From NCBI GenBank assembly GCA_021397835.1, contig JAJFZO010000613.1, forward strand, positions 62,001 through 126,000: a stretch of DNA of 64,000 nucleotides. The letters run 5' to 3'. The notes beneath the pieces were generated by a model. It did not search any database and was not told the DNA's origin. It saw only the letters and a program-made list of their open reading frames with translations. Origin of the DNA: Moringa oleifera. Its lineage: Eukaryota > Streptophyta > Magnoliopsida > Brassicales > Moringaceae. The translations under genes were made by a program, and so were the position numbers. Positions within the stretch are counted from its first letter, which is position 1. Each line of letters opens with the position of its first letter. Positions 1 to 10,689 of the stretch are shown piece by piece.

Positions 1-70
1 ATTCTCTTTACTTAGTTTTGTTTCTCTTTTTCTTGTAATCCATCTGATTTAAATGATTCATTTCTTACAC

Positions 71-482
71 CAAATCTACCATAGAGATCTTAAGCACAAA
101 TATACCATTCTATATAACTTCTCATGGCAAGATATGTGATTTTAAGTGCTCAAAAAGTAAAATTCAGATTATGATGCCATAGGACTGTAGCAGATATCAA
201 ACTTGATCATAACATCTTTGCTCATTATATTTGTCTGATTTTTTTAGTCAGCTGTCTTGCACTCTCAACCAAAATCTACGGTAGGAACACCAGCTTCCAT
301 AGGGCCGAGGTACTATCTAAAAGAGGATACGATGGCAATATACTTATTTCTCTGCATTTTTCTGATTTCATTTTCCTTTGCTGTTGTTTGATCTGCATTC
401 TGTATCTAACGCCACAGCATTGGTCTTGTGAGGTCACCTTATATGTGATGGTTGTTGGTGCTTATCCCATTGACGATTGTAA
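71..482 (+). pseudogene. SnRK2 protein kinase fragment (catalytic loop to subdomain IX)
   Basis: Three exon-like pieces of a plant SnRK2 Ser/Thr kinase (osmotic stress/ABA signalling family). Positions 71-172 read QIYHRDLK, the catalytic loop, and after a garbled stretch KICDF, the DFG region with the Gly lost. Positions 251-338 read AVLHSQPKSTVGTPA, the activation loop, then slip frame before the 'APEVLSKREYDGK' part. Positions 417-482 read WSCEVTLYVMVVGAYP, where the family has WSCGVTLYVM. The order matches SnRK2 genes and introns separate the pieces. The N-terminal lobe lies outside the window or is missing. Frameshifts and lost kinase residues make it a pseudogene. The family call is firm; the subfamily member is not determined. 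Confidence 0.8.
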
Positions 483-580
483 TGGATAGAATAATAAATA
501 ATCAAAGGAATGAAAGAAAATGTTGAAGTCAAACTTTATAGCCAAATTTTATCTGAGGAAATAAACAGGACTGGAACTTT

Positions 581-588
581 TATATAAG
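581..588 (+). promoter_or_regulatory. TATA box of subtilase copy A
   Basis: TATATAAG lies 76 bases before the ATG at 664 that begins a signal-peptide-like exon. The spacing fits a plant core promoter with a short 5' UTR, so copy A seems to have kept its core promoter. Nothing is recognised between the SnRK2 piece and this box. Confidence 0.55.
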
Positions 589-663
589 AGGGTCTGCACT
601 TTGTGTTTTAGGTGCCTAAACCTGCAACTAGATATCTCTCTTGTTCTCAAGTATAGAGATTCA

Positions 664-1575
664 ATGGGGTCTCATCTGATTGGGAAGAGAAACTCCAAAG
701 CTGCAGCCTCTGTGGCACTCAGTCTTTTGTTAATTCTAAATGGGCAGAACAGTTGATTGTGCTAGTCAGTGGCAATAGCAGAGTCAGTATCTATCTTGTC
801 CTGGCAATATTACTTCCCAAATTCATAACTTGTAGATAACCAACTTCTTGTTGTTTGCTTGATAGGTTCACAAAATTTATATGGGTGAGAGGCAACAGAA
901 TGATCCCGAGCTTGTCACTAAATCACATCATGATATGCTGGCATCAATTCTTAGAAGGTATAATTTACAACTTCACCATCTAACACCATAGACTTCAATG
1001 CTTTACAGGGTTTTAAGGTCTTAATATTGGTAAGTAATTATCCAAATTGTGTTAGAGTTTTTGTATCTAACAGCTAAAGCAGATAAATTTCTCATTTTTG
1101 TGAATGGTATATATGAACTGTATGCAATCTCATGCTCAACAGATAGCAGGTATTATCGTCAATTATTTTCACCTGAAACTAGTTTCCGTTGAATCTGATC
1201 GTGAGTTTTGAGCTGCATAATGCATGGTTAGATAGTTGAAACTAACAATACTTTCTCACAACTTCATGTTGAAGAGAAGAATAACCAAAATTACTCTGTC
1301 AGTTACTTTACAAGTATTGTTTTTCACAACCTGTAGACTTGATTAATGTTGTTTCTAAATTCATTTTTCTAATTAGAGCCATTATGATAAATTCTATCTC
1401 CTTAAAGCTACCTGGAGTTGTTCATGTCACACAAAATCACTTCCATTCACTGCAAACAATGGCAACTTGAGATTATCTTGATCTCTCCTCTTATGCTCCC
1501 ACCAATCTTCTACATGACACCAACATGGGCGACGGGATAATCATTGGCCTCATGGACAGAGGTCCTCTTCTTTGT

Positions 1576-1631
<56 letters not shown>

Positions 1632-3567
1632 CGCAAGCTTGACATACACACCCACAATCCTTAAAAGTTTTCATGTTCCAGGAGTATGGCCAGAGTCAGA
1701 GGCATTCAATGATGAAGGACTTGGGCCGATCCCTGCCCATTGGAAGGGGCACTGTCAGTTGGGGCAGCTCTTTAATGGTACAACGGATTGTAACAGAAAA
1801 CTAATAGCAGCCAAGTACTTCATTGATGGTTTCCTTGCAGAAAATGTACAGTCATTCAACACGACAAACAACCCAGAATAAATGTCCACCCACGTCCACT
1901 ATTGCACCTGGCTCCTTTGCGGCTAATGCAAGTTACAAAGGCCTTTCTCTAGGAACAGTGAGAGATGGTGCACCCCGGGCTCGCATAGTCGTGTACAAGA
2001 TGTGCTGGAACGTGCCCGCAGGCCATTGCTCATCAGCTGATATATTGAAAGCTTTTGATGAAGCTATACATGATGGGGTTGATGTGTTATTGCTTTTACT
2101 TGCCAGTCCAGCTCCTCCGTTCTCAGAAGTGGATGAGCGTAAAAAGAATTTCAGTGGATGCATTCCATGCAGCAGCCAAGGGTATGCATGTTGTTTGTGC
2201 GGCTTCAAATGCCGGACCTGCTCCTCAGACGGTGGACAACACAGCACCTTGTGTCTTGTCAGTGCAGCTACCACTCTTGACCGATCCTTGCCACATCTAT
2301 TACACTCGGGAACAACCTCACCATACTGGTATACATCAACTTGTTCTCTTCAGTTTGTGGTACTAATATCTTGTATGCCTAGAAAATTAATTGAAGCCAT
2401 GTGGTGTTGCACCCACTTGACTCTGTGAACTTCATTATCACTATACTTCACAAACTAATCCTCTCTTTCCAGTGAGTTCTGATTGTTTTGTTGACTATTG
2501 TAGGGTCAACCAACGTATAGAGGAAAGGAGATTGGTTTTACTGGTTTGGTTTACCCAGAGAACCCAGGACTCCGCCCTACCTTAGCTGGGTATCATAATT
2601 TATCATTGCATTTTGTACCATCTCTTATAATTATTTAGCAGAGTAGATATTGTGCACAATTCTCTGATGATCCTCTTTGGATTCATCTTTTTGTGGTGTA
2701 TGCTCCTATGGCATAATGCACCGTGGTCAAAGTTCCTGCATTTTTGGCAGACTGAATTCATGTTAATCTAACATTGCAAAGCACATTTAATTGCAGTGTT
2801 TGCAAGTCTCTTTCCTTTAATAACACTTCAGCAGAGGGTAAAGTGCTTTTGTGCTTCACAACACTGACAGGAGAAGTGCAGTAACCCTTGCAGCATCTGC
2901 TGTGACGGCAGCTGGTGGTGTTGGGGTTATTGTTGCCAGAAATCCTGTTCATGTGCTAGGTCCATGTGCGGATGACTTCCCCTGCATTTCAGTAGATTGT
3001 GAGCTTGGAACCCAAATGCTCTTCTACATTTGTTCTACCAGGTATATGATTATTTTCGAACACTATAATCACAGATTAATTGGCTGGTGTCTACATGTCC
3101 GATGGTGCTTTGTGGGCTCACACAGCTCACCAGTTGTAAAAATAAGCCCTCCTAGAACACTGGTAGGGAAGCCTGTGGCAACCCAGGTAGCTACCTTTTC
3201 ATCAAGAGGATCAAGCTCCATTTCTCCAGCTATTCTCAAGGTATGATTTTCCTTCTGTTTTTGGCCAAATTTGTTTTTAAGGGGACACATTGAGCAGCTA
3301 ATGAAAAAATTTTCATCGAGTCAAAGTCAATTGATCATGCTTTGGTGGAATGGAGCCAGATATAGCTGCACTGGTGTAAGTATATTAGCAGCCAGTGCTC
3401 CTTTGGATTCCTTCATGGATGGTGGTTTGCTCTACATTCCAGGACAACCATGGCAACTCCTATTGCGAGGCATTGTAGCACTCCTCAAAGCATTACATCC
3501 TAGTTGGTCCCTTGTTGCCATAACATCTGTCATTGTCACAACAGGTTTCAATAACACATCTAGATAA
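664..3567 (+). pseudogene. Subtilisin-like protease pseudogene, copy A (SBT3-like)
   Basis: Broken multi-exon copy of a secreted plant subtilase (family S8). Exon 1 from ATG 664 reads MGSHLIGKRNSKAAASVALS plus LLLIL, a signal peptide. Positions 866-957 carry the start of the inhibitor I9 propeptide (VHKIYMGERQQNDPELVTK). Exon 1408-1561 ends in the catalytic Asp motif, here MDRG instead of DTG, with a TGA in place of a conserved Trp at 1468. Exon 1682-2329 holds the His region, frameshifted with the PRDxxGHGTH block disrupted, and the Asn oxyanion region (NAGPAPQTVDNTAP) in another frame. Further exons: 2504-2588 (GLVYPENPG), 2797-3041 (PA domain), 3125-3240 ([10 protein letters not shown]) and about 3354-3545 (Ser region). 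The second propeptide exon is deleted and the C-terminal domain is absent; homology stops at about 3567, where a Gypsy scrap is fused. Confidence 0.88.
1579..1632 (+). repeat. (CT)n/(AC)n microsatellite inside a subtilase intron
   Basis: About 22 TC repeats followed by a short AC run. It sits in the intron 1562-1681 that splits the catalytic-Asp motif codons (MDR|G VWPE). An open frame through it gives a Ser-Leu tract that is not real protein. Confidence 0.95.
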
Positions 3568-3586
3568 AGTGCTCAGTATTCCATCT

Positions 3587-3775
3587 CTTCATCAACTATA
3601 TGTCAAATTGTCAGAGTGTGAATTTGGTTCAACCAAAATTGTATAGTTGGGACATGTTATCAGTGCGCAGCAAGTCGCTATGGATTCAAGCAAGGTTTCT
3701 GCTATCATGCATTGGCCAGTACCTCCACGTCTCAAGGAACTTAAAAGGCTTCTCCGGTAGTGCAGGTATGGATTC
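3587..3775 (+). mobile_element. Ty3/Gypsy reverse-transcriptase fragment
   Basis: About 60 codons of the end of a Ty3/Gypsy reverse transcriptase. Readable motifs are VKLSECEFGSTKI, then [17 protein letters not shown] and a [16 protein letters not shown] connection, matching the usual 'YLGHVIS..GV..DP.KV..I..WP.P....ELRGFLGL.GYY' segment. A stop replaces the Tyr before LGH. No YxDD box, LTR or other domain is nearby. It is fused directly downstream of the truncated subtilase and upstream of ATR exons, and it is present in the inverted copy too, so it was captured before that duplication. Confidence 0.75.
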
Positions 3776-4800
3776 TTTCTCATCATCAACATGTCTCAAT
3801 TGTATACTTGAGACATGTTGCAAAGAATTTGAGAGCAATGATGAATGGAGACGAGTTCTTAGTGGTTGAAAAAATTACACTATCCAAACAAGAACCGGTT
3901 ACTTCTCCGGTAGCGCAGGTATGGATTCCTAGCTGTGGGCTTATCTATTTATTGCTAAACCTCCATTGCTATAGGATTTTTTAAACTTTTTTGTATTTTC
4001 TTTACTTTACTAATTTTTTTGATTTTTTGACACTTAACTTCATTTTTTTTTTAATTTTTTCTTTTAGGCATGATAAGTTACAAACTCTTTTTTTTTTTTT
4101 TTTTGCTTAGAGAATTTTGATTCTTATTGTTTGGTATTAATTCTATGTTCTTGTAGCTTATATATCTTGAGTGCTCATTTGTTTAGGTGGAGCTAATGAC
4201 AGGAACGTGAAATGACTCAAGTTGCATCACACTGTACTTACGTGCCAATTGGTAAAACTTGCTCCCCTAACATGTGAAAGCCGGAGTTGATGACAAGCTT
4301 GCTTTATTTCCCATAACCTCATTGTCCATTGATTGATTGTTTTCTAGCAAATCTCTCTATTGTTAGTCTTGATCGTGTTAGATGACACGTAGTAATAGTA
4401 CTATATTTTCATCAACAATGGGTGATAAATCAACACTAGTTGCTGTTGACAACATTGACAATGCCAAAGTGAGCGGTATATGAGGGCCAAATCTATTCAT
4501 ATAATTCCTTGTGAAAGAGAGGAGTATGTAGATGATGGGTGGGCTGCAATTTTTTCACTTGTTAAATTTTTTAAGTCTCCTACTATCAAGTCTGATTTCG
4601 TAAGACCTATAGTTGATTTAATAGCTCTTAGCTTTGTGTGATTTTTTACTTTTATACTTGTAGACAGATACGTCACTTTGTATCTTTCATCTGATTGATG
4701 AAAAAATGCCTCAGATATTTAAGCAATTTAAAGCAACAAACTTAGTTCAAACCTAATATTTCCATCTATTTGAAAGGGACTCAAAGCATATTGCTTATGC
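3776..4800 (+). pseudogene. ATR checkpoint kinase fragment (N-terminal repeat region)
   Basis: Pieces of an ATR-like PIKK (DNA-damage checkpoint kinase), from the non-catalytic N-terminal region. About 3800-3920 reads LRAMMNGDEFLVV then KITLSKQEPV. Positions 4212-4385 read VPIGKTCSPNM, a stop where Trp is expected, KPELMTSLLYFP, and LID; plant ATR has a similar block ending in a PEPC..LIDCF motif. Positions 4386-4665 read STLVAVDNIDNAKV, then IIPCEREEYVDDGW and SLVKFFKSPTIKSD. Stops and missing splice context show it is dead. The same exons recur in four or more places in the window. The ATR assignment rests on remembered family motifs, supported by a UME-region piece elsewhere in the window (CADSLGALG). 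Confidence 0.65.
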
Positions 4801-5032
4801 TTGTCACTAAATCACATCATGATATGCTGGCATCAATTCTTAAGAAGGTGTAACTTACAACTTCACCATCTAACACCAAAGACTTCAATGCTTTACAGGG
4901 TTTTAAGGTCTTAATATTCGTAAAGTAATTATCCAAATTGTGTTAAAAAGGGAGTTTTTGTATCCAGTAGCTAAAGCAGATCAGTTTCTCATCGTTGTGA
5001 ATGGTACATATGAGCTATATGCAATGTTGTTT
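4801..5032 (+). repeat. Tandem-duplicated subtilase propeptide/intron segment
   Basis: Matches 909-1140 almost base for base from LVTKSHHDMLASIL through the following intron. It marks the junction where copy B begins immediately after the ATR exon fragment of copy A, i.e. a direct duplication breakpoint. Confidence 0.85.
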
Positions 5033-6650
5033 AGCCCCTAAAGCTACTTGGTGTGAGAATATTACATTCTTTGTATATGTTGGGACATAAATGAGCATAC
5101 CCAGAATTGAAAAACTATAAGATTGAAATAAGGAAATTACTTATGGTACCTGTCTTGATGCATTTGAAGAATATCCAGGATCGTTATTAATGTTTTTTGC
5201 TAAATACATGCTGCAGCAAAGAGGCTGCCCTTGACTCAATGGTTTACAGTTACAGACATGGTTTCTCTAGCTTTCCAGCCAAGCGTGCAGAATCTCAAGC
5301 TCAACAGATTGCAGGTATTTTCATGTTTGAAGTTCCTCAATGAACACCATTTATTGCCCAAATATATAAAAAAGTCAAATGCTTCAATTACTTTTATGCA
5401 TCTGTTCACTCGAACAAAGCAAAGTAATTCATCAATTATTTCCACCTGAAACTAGTCTCACTTGAATCTGATTGTGAGTGAGCTTGGAACCCAAATGCTC
5501 TTCTACATTTGTTCTACCATGTATATGATTATTTTCAAACAATATAATCACAGATTAATTAGCTGGTGTCTGAATGTCTGATGGTGCTTTGTGGGCTCAC
5601 ACGGCTCACCAGTGGTAAAAACAAGCCCTGCTAGAACACTGGCAGGGAAGCCTTTGGCAACCAAGGTAGCAACCTTTTCTCAAGAGGATCTAGCTCCATT
5701 TCTCCAGATATTTTTGAGGTGTGATTTTCCTTCTGTTTTTTGCCAAATTTGTTTTTTAAGGGGACACATTGAGCAGCTAATCAAAAAAATTTCATCGAGT
5801 CGAAGTCAATTGATCATGCTTTGGTGGAAAGCAGCCAGATATAGCTGCACCTGGTGTAAGTATATTAGCAGCCAGTACTCCCCTGGATCCCTTCATGGAT
5901 GGTGGGTTTGCTCTGCATTCAGGGACAACCATGGCAACTCCTATTGTCTCAGGCATTGTAGCACTCCTCGAAGTGTTACACCCTAATTGGTCCCCTGCTG
6001 CCATAACATCTGCCATTGTCACAACAGGTTTCAATTATCATCCAATTCCTTATGGGACCCCTCGCTGTCATCTTCTTCAGTTTGTAGGATCCAAATTGAC
6101 TGCATAAATTGCAATATTTGATATATTGAAAGCAACTGGTTACCCTTTGTTGCAGCATGGAAGACTGACCCATTCCGAGAGCCTATCTTTGCTGATGGGT
6201 CCCCTAAGAAGCTGGTTGATCCATTTGATTACGGAGGTGGCCTTGTGAACCCAAACAAGGCAGCAGAACCTGGCCTTGTATATGACATGTGAACAGAAGA
6301 TTACATCCTCTAGATGTGTGCTGCCGGTTACAATGACTCCTCTGTCTCTCAGCTTGTGGGAAATACCACCATCTGCCCTCGGCCTAAGCCTTCTGTACTA
6401 GATGTGAATTTACCTTTAATGACCATTCCAAATTTGCAAAATTCAGCCACTTTCACTAGAACGGTCATGAATGTCGGCCCTATCAACTCAAAATACAGAG
6501 TCCTGATTGAGCATCCATTTGGCATATCTTTAGCTGTAAAGTCTGATGTTTTGGTTTTCAACTCTGCCAACTAGAAGATCTCCTTCAAGTTATAGTCTCC
6601 ACAGCCACAAAGTGAACACTCCAATACTACTTTGGCAACCAAAACTATTA
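4801..6650 (+). pseudogene. Subtilisin-like protease pseudogene, copy B (SBT3-like)
   Basis: Second + strand copy. The start, 4801-5032, duplicates 909-1140 of copy A. Exon 5217-5313 keeps the propeptide piece missing from A (SMVYSYRHGFSSFPAKR). At 5478 the sequence jumps to the equivalent of about 3000 in copy A, so all exons from the catalytic Asp through most of the PA domain are deleted. Positions 5605-5720 read SPVVKTSPARTLAGKP, frameshifted at SSRG. Positions 5839-6028 hold the Ser exon: [14 protein letters not shown], then [13 protein letters not shown] at 5916-5954, with ACC (Thr) at 5928-5930 where the family has the nucleophile Ser. Exon 6156-6650 is the C-terminal fibronectin-III-like part ([34 protein letters not shown]) with in-frame TGA and TAG stops. 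Clearly non-functional. Confidence 0.88.
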
Positions 6651-6886
6651 AGTTTTGGTTCTTAATTTTGCCCTCCAATCTCATGGTTTGATAACCCTCT
6701 GAACCCACACAGCTTGTAATGAAATAATATGTAACATAGCATTTTCCTCCATAAGGCCTCCTATCTCCTCAAACACATCTTCACACTCACAATTGAGACT
6801 TTGAGCATTCGTGGCCAAACGTATAATTGGAACCACACACATGCATAGGCCCTTTCTTCTTCTTTCTTCCCATTCTTCTTTGGTGG

Positions 6887-7520
6887 TGATTCCATTGGCT
6901 CAATTAATTTCAGGTTTGTTCAGAGGAGATTTTGGTGGAGTCGTGTTTGTAGAATAAGTGAGCTGTTTAGACTGGGAAGTGTATGGTAAGGGAGGTATTT
7001 TTGGGGTAGGCAGTAGAGGTAAAGCAGTGGGTGAGTAATTTGGCTCCCTGTAAGTAGAGCTACAAGGAGCTTGGTAAGTAGTGGAATTGGGTTTGTATGT
7101 CATCAAGGGTTTGTGTGGGACATTATAAAGTATTCTTTCAACCTGACAAGCTTGATTTAAGGCCTAAGTTAAATCCTTAGGGCATAATAGTCTAACAGAT
7201 TTAGAGATTTCCACCTTCAAATTACTAACAAAAAAGTTAAGAGCATTATCATAACTCAATTCAATCAAATTCAACAATGCTTCAAAGTCTTCATAATACT
7301 TATCTAGAGAACCAATTTGCTTCAACTTACCAGATCTGACATTGGGTCTCCATATTTTGTGTTTCAAAATCGAGCCCTCATAGTCTTGGCGTACTCCTGC
7401 CAATCCACATCCTTCACTCACCTTCCATGTCCTTCGCTCACCTTTGGACCGCATAAATCTTTGATGCCATTGCAAGGCCTAGCCATTCATGTCACTGGTC
7501 CTTCATCGTTACGTGTAGAA
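6887..7520 (-). mobile_element. Ty3/Gypsy gag fragment
   Basis: On the - strand, about 7520 to 7164 reads a capsid-like segment: ALQWHQRFMRSKG, then LKQIGSLDKYYEDFEALLN and NALNFFVSNLKVEISKSV. This matches the retrotransposon gag pattern 'AL.W...F', 'LKQTGSV.EY...F..L', 'F..GL...I...V'. About 7106-6900 continues as a Pro/Ser/Thr-rich linker of the kind that precedes the zinc knuckle, but no CCHC knuckle, protease or LTR is seen. A stop interrupts MNG-*-ALQW and there is at least one frame change. A remnant only. It adjoins ATR scraps on the same strand. Confidence 0.75.
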
Positions 7521-7539
7521 TCTTTTTTACGTTCTTGTC

Positions 7540-7700
7540 AAAAGAAGTATTAGTCTCAGAGTTGTTATAAAGTAAATCTTTCACATCATTACTGTCAAAT
7601 CCTCTACACACCTTGCACGCACTATATTCTCTTGTATTTAGGTGCCCTCAAAATGAAATTATTTCCCTACAAATGACACATGTTCATCAAACAGTTAAGT
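7540..7700 (-). pseudogene. ATR-like exon scrap
   Basis: Reverse complement matches 18,550-18,660, the ATR-pseudogene exon with 'VPQYKKIWCM' and 'FDSVNEKVLLYSN'. The same block also lies at 10,695-10,815 (-), including shared flanking bases. Too short and damaged to read as protein. Confidence 0.5.
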
Positions 7701-8264
7701 ACATCCAAATGCCATCAAATAGAAAAGGGCTCCATTTGCAAGGCCTGTCCACATGACGTTAAAACTTTGGCCCAATTTCCTGTTTTTTGGTGTATTAAAA
7801 GCAAATCTTATCAACTAAATGATTTAGGTGAACATTGTACGCTAGACAAATAATCAAGCTCACCAAGCAGCAGTATATTTCCATATGATATGGAAGATCT
7901 CCATCCCTAAATATGCCACTCCTCTCAGTTGTAGGTTGAAGGAACATCACTTTTCATACACATTAGATAAGTAGCAATTTGCATACCATGACGTCTTATG
8001 TCTCCACAAGCAACAAAGACACTTGCACAAGATGCTGTGGCATGTGCAGTTAGATGTTTTATCCAATATAATATCCATCTCCTGGATGACAGAGAAGGCC
8101 ATAAGTTGGTCCTGCTAAAGCAGAATTAGCCACATTTGGAAGCTAGAACATTAAGCGTAAGCATGGTGCTATTATCTGTTTAACATAATTACAGAACTGA
8201 TCCCATAATCTCTAACCCCTTCTATTCATCTCATTGCTATTATCTATATTTTAAAGCGGTGGCC
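7701..8264. other. No recognisable gene
   Basis: Moderately complex sequence, probably intron or spacer of the - strand ATR mosaic because ATR-derived pieces lie on both sides. No open frame or motif could be assigned. Confidence 0.5.
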
Positions 8265-8410
8265 TCATATACCCCTTCACTTTGGCAGCATCAACGCACC
8301 CAGTGCCCCAAGGGAATCAGCACAAACCATCTTTAGCGGCTGACCCATTGCAGTTCTTGATTCTTCAAATCCTCAGAGTAAAGATGTGCTGAAAGAGTTT
8401 AATATGTCCA
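8265..8410 (-). pseudogene. ATR fragment, UME-domain region
   Basis: Reads QPLKMVCADSLGALGAL on the - strand. ATR proteins from plants and animals carry a similar 'C.(D/E)CLGELGA.DP' motif in the UME domain (human ATR has CGECLGELGAIDP). It then runs to a stop at PK-*. The homologous + strand pieces at 49,430, 54,416 and 61,315 read KMVC.DCLG. This piece best supports the ATR identity of the repeated exons. Confidence 0.7.
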
Positions 8411-8699
8411 TTCCTGAGGTAATGTCACTAATAAACATAGCAATGACATTTTTCGTTCTCAGAGTTAGCAACTTTCTTATTGTTTACATCATGATACATC
8501 TTTATCCTAGTTTAATATGGTGGATATCAACCGGATGAAATTCTCATAAGGAATAATATCAAAACTTATCACTAATCTAATAACTAGTGCAAAGTTAAAG
8601 CATGCTTTTCACAAAATTCAATGTTTCAAATAACCATAACACAAAGTCGCCACAAATTATAAAAGCAATCCAACTGTGTTCAGAAATCTAGTAGCATCC

Positions 8700-8885
8700 T
8701 TAAAACATGACAAGCGGATGAAGACTTTCACATACAAGGAATCTCAATAGCAAAAGGTTGGATAGTGTAATTTTTTCTTCCCCTGAGAACTGGTCCTTAT
8801 TCATCATTGCCCTCAGAACCTTTGCAACATTGATATCAAAAGAAACATTTAGCATCAAACCTGTTACAAAGTATCTACATACCAT
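8700..8885 (-). pseudogene. ATR-like exon scrap downstream of SnRK2
   Basis: Reads VAKVLRAMMNKDQFSGEEK then ITLSN, matching the ATR-derived block at 3800-3920 (LRAMMNGDEFLVV..KITLSK) and 18,600-18,740 (KITLSKQDLIASVLP). It directly follows the SnRK2 C-terminal exon on the same strand, so it is a fusion point between the two gene sources. Confidence 0.55.
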
Positions 8886-8929
8886 TTGGTAAGAAAAAGA
8901 TTACAAGGAGAACCTTTACTCTTCTTTTT

Positions 8930-10575
8930 GTGTAAAAAATCAGCTTTCAAGCCATCAAGATCCATACTATTTCTCATGAAAGTCCCCCCAAGCTTTAGGG
9001 CCTCAACAGTCTTCCTTGCTTCTTGTATTACTGATGACATCTCTTCATTGCTTTGTGATGGGTTATTGACATCATGATTCTTCCAGCTTTCTGCTTCCTT
9101 TAGCTCTACAGTCAAGTTCTTTAAGAATCATGGATGAGTTTTTATTTCATGGATAATTATTCTCTGTGAAGGTGTAGTTCAGCCTATCTAAATATGTTGA
9201 AAAAACATTTTAATCATTCATTGCTTAGTACAAATATATTTTTAAAAGAAATAATTATGTCTCGTATTTGGACTTCAACGAGTTCTTATCTTGTTACCCA
9301 CAATGAGCAAGTTCTTATTATTTCCATTCCAAGAGTTTGCTTTCAGACAATTCTAGTTAACTCTATTCTTTAATGGGTAAGTTACTAACTCAAATGAGTT
9401 TAGTTTTGTACCTCTTTTCTTCTTTGATTTTGGATAAACAAACAGTCAAATTCCTACTCATCCATGCAAGCCAAGAGACAAATTACCTTTTTAGGATTTG
9501 TGATAAAGATCCGAGAAAAAAGATGCTTGCACTCCATAAAAACTTGGACGTAATCTGGGATTATATAATGGACTTCGAATATTTGTTGCTAAGACCAATA
9601 AGAACATATCTCATTATTTCAACTTACTAACAATTCTAACTATTCTTAATAGAGGAAAGGAGTTTGAGAGTCTGATTATAACGAAGCCTAATTGTCTTCT
9701 AAAAGTTTTTTGGATAATCACAATCTTCGACGAGATCAGCACCAACAAGAATCACATATAAGGTGACCTCATAAGACTAAACATTTGCAATCTATATATT
9801 GCTCAGGGGTTAGATACACAATATAGATCAAACAACAGCAAAGGAAAATAAAGAGGAAAATGAAATCAAAAAAATGCAAAAAAAAAAAAAAAGTGTATGA
9901 CCTTACTATCATATTCTTTTTTAGATAGGACCTCAAGCACTATGGAAACTAGTGTTCCTACAGCAGATTTTGGTTGAAAAGCAAGACCATTGACTATAAA
10001 ATCATGCAAATATAATGAACAAAGAGGTTATGATCAAACTTGATATCTACTAAAGTCCTATAGCATTCATAATCTGAATTTTACCTTTCAGTTCCTAAAA
10101 TCACATATCTTGACACGAGAAACTGTGTAGCAGGTATATTCTAACTTAAGATCTCCATGGTAGATTTGGTGAAAGAAATAAATCACCAGATGGATTATAA
10201 GAAAAAGAAAAACAAAACCAATTAAAGAGAATGGTTAAATGAAACCAAAAAAAAAAAAAAAAGCTAAAGTTCAAATCATTGAATGGGAATAACTAACTCT
10301 AGATATGAGTTGCTAAAATAAAAACCTTATCTATGGAAAATGAATGGAGAAATTGGGGGACAAAAGAGTAAAATTTTGTGTCATACAATAGATAGATATT
10401 TGAGAAATTTGGTTCTATAAAGCAAGTTAGTGCATGTGGCATGCTCAACTCTTTATATTACCTCATCTTTATTACATTTACCAGCACTTCATATCCTCTC
10501 GAAGAGTACTCCTCCTGTAGCATAATCCATGACAATGGCTAGCTGAGTAAGAGTTAGTAGGACCTGCAAGACCAA
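8930..10575 (-). pseudogene. SnRK2 protein kinase pseudogene, most complete copy
   Basis: Read from high to low coordinates. About 10,565-10,478: LLTLTQLAIVMDYATGG then LFERI and a stop (hinge and subdomain V). 10,170-10,085: QIYHGDLKLEYT and RVKICDF (HRDLK with R to G; DFG Gly lost). 9,990-9,905: QPKSAVGTLVSIV and VLSKKEYDSK. 9,790-9,730: VTLYVILVGA. 9,575-9,486: VHYIIPDYVQVFMECKH then LFSRIFITNPKK, nearly intact. 9,135-8,930: HP-stop-FLKNL, with TGA for the conserved Trp, then VNNPSQSNEEMSSVIQEARK and an SMDLDGL tail, the family's acidic C-terminal region. The first part of the N-lobe (Gly loop, VAIK) was not found. It lies between ATR-derived sequence on both sides. Nonsense codons and active-site losses make it inactive. 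Confidence 0.85.
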
Positions 10576-10689
10576 GATCTCAGAGTAAGATTCCCTCTTT
10601 CCTCCCTGTTCCATAAAAGAAAGCAAAACTAATCACGAGAAAACTATGATGTAAGCTAAATCATATAAAAATATAACACTTAAAAAACA

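Larger units (their letters stand above)
1969..4800 (+). repeat. Left arm of a 2.8-kb inverted repeat
   Basis: Most of this stretch reappears, reverse-complemented, at 11,125-13,913: subtilase exons, Gypsy RT scrap and ATR exons in the same order with the same intron sequences. Identity is high by eye. Copy A retains about 66 bases (in the PA-domain exon near 2930-2997) that the other arm lacks. The arms are separated by about 6.3 kb. Confidence 0.85.

Noticed and set aside
1525..1881. A single protein containing a Ser-Leu repeat
   Set aside because: The Ser-Leu run is the CT microsatellite inside a subtilase intron with proper splice-like ends.
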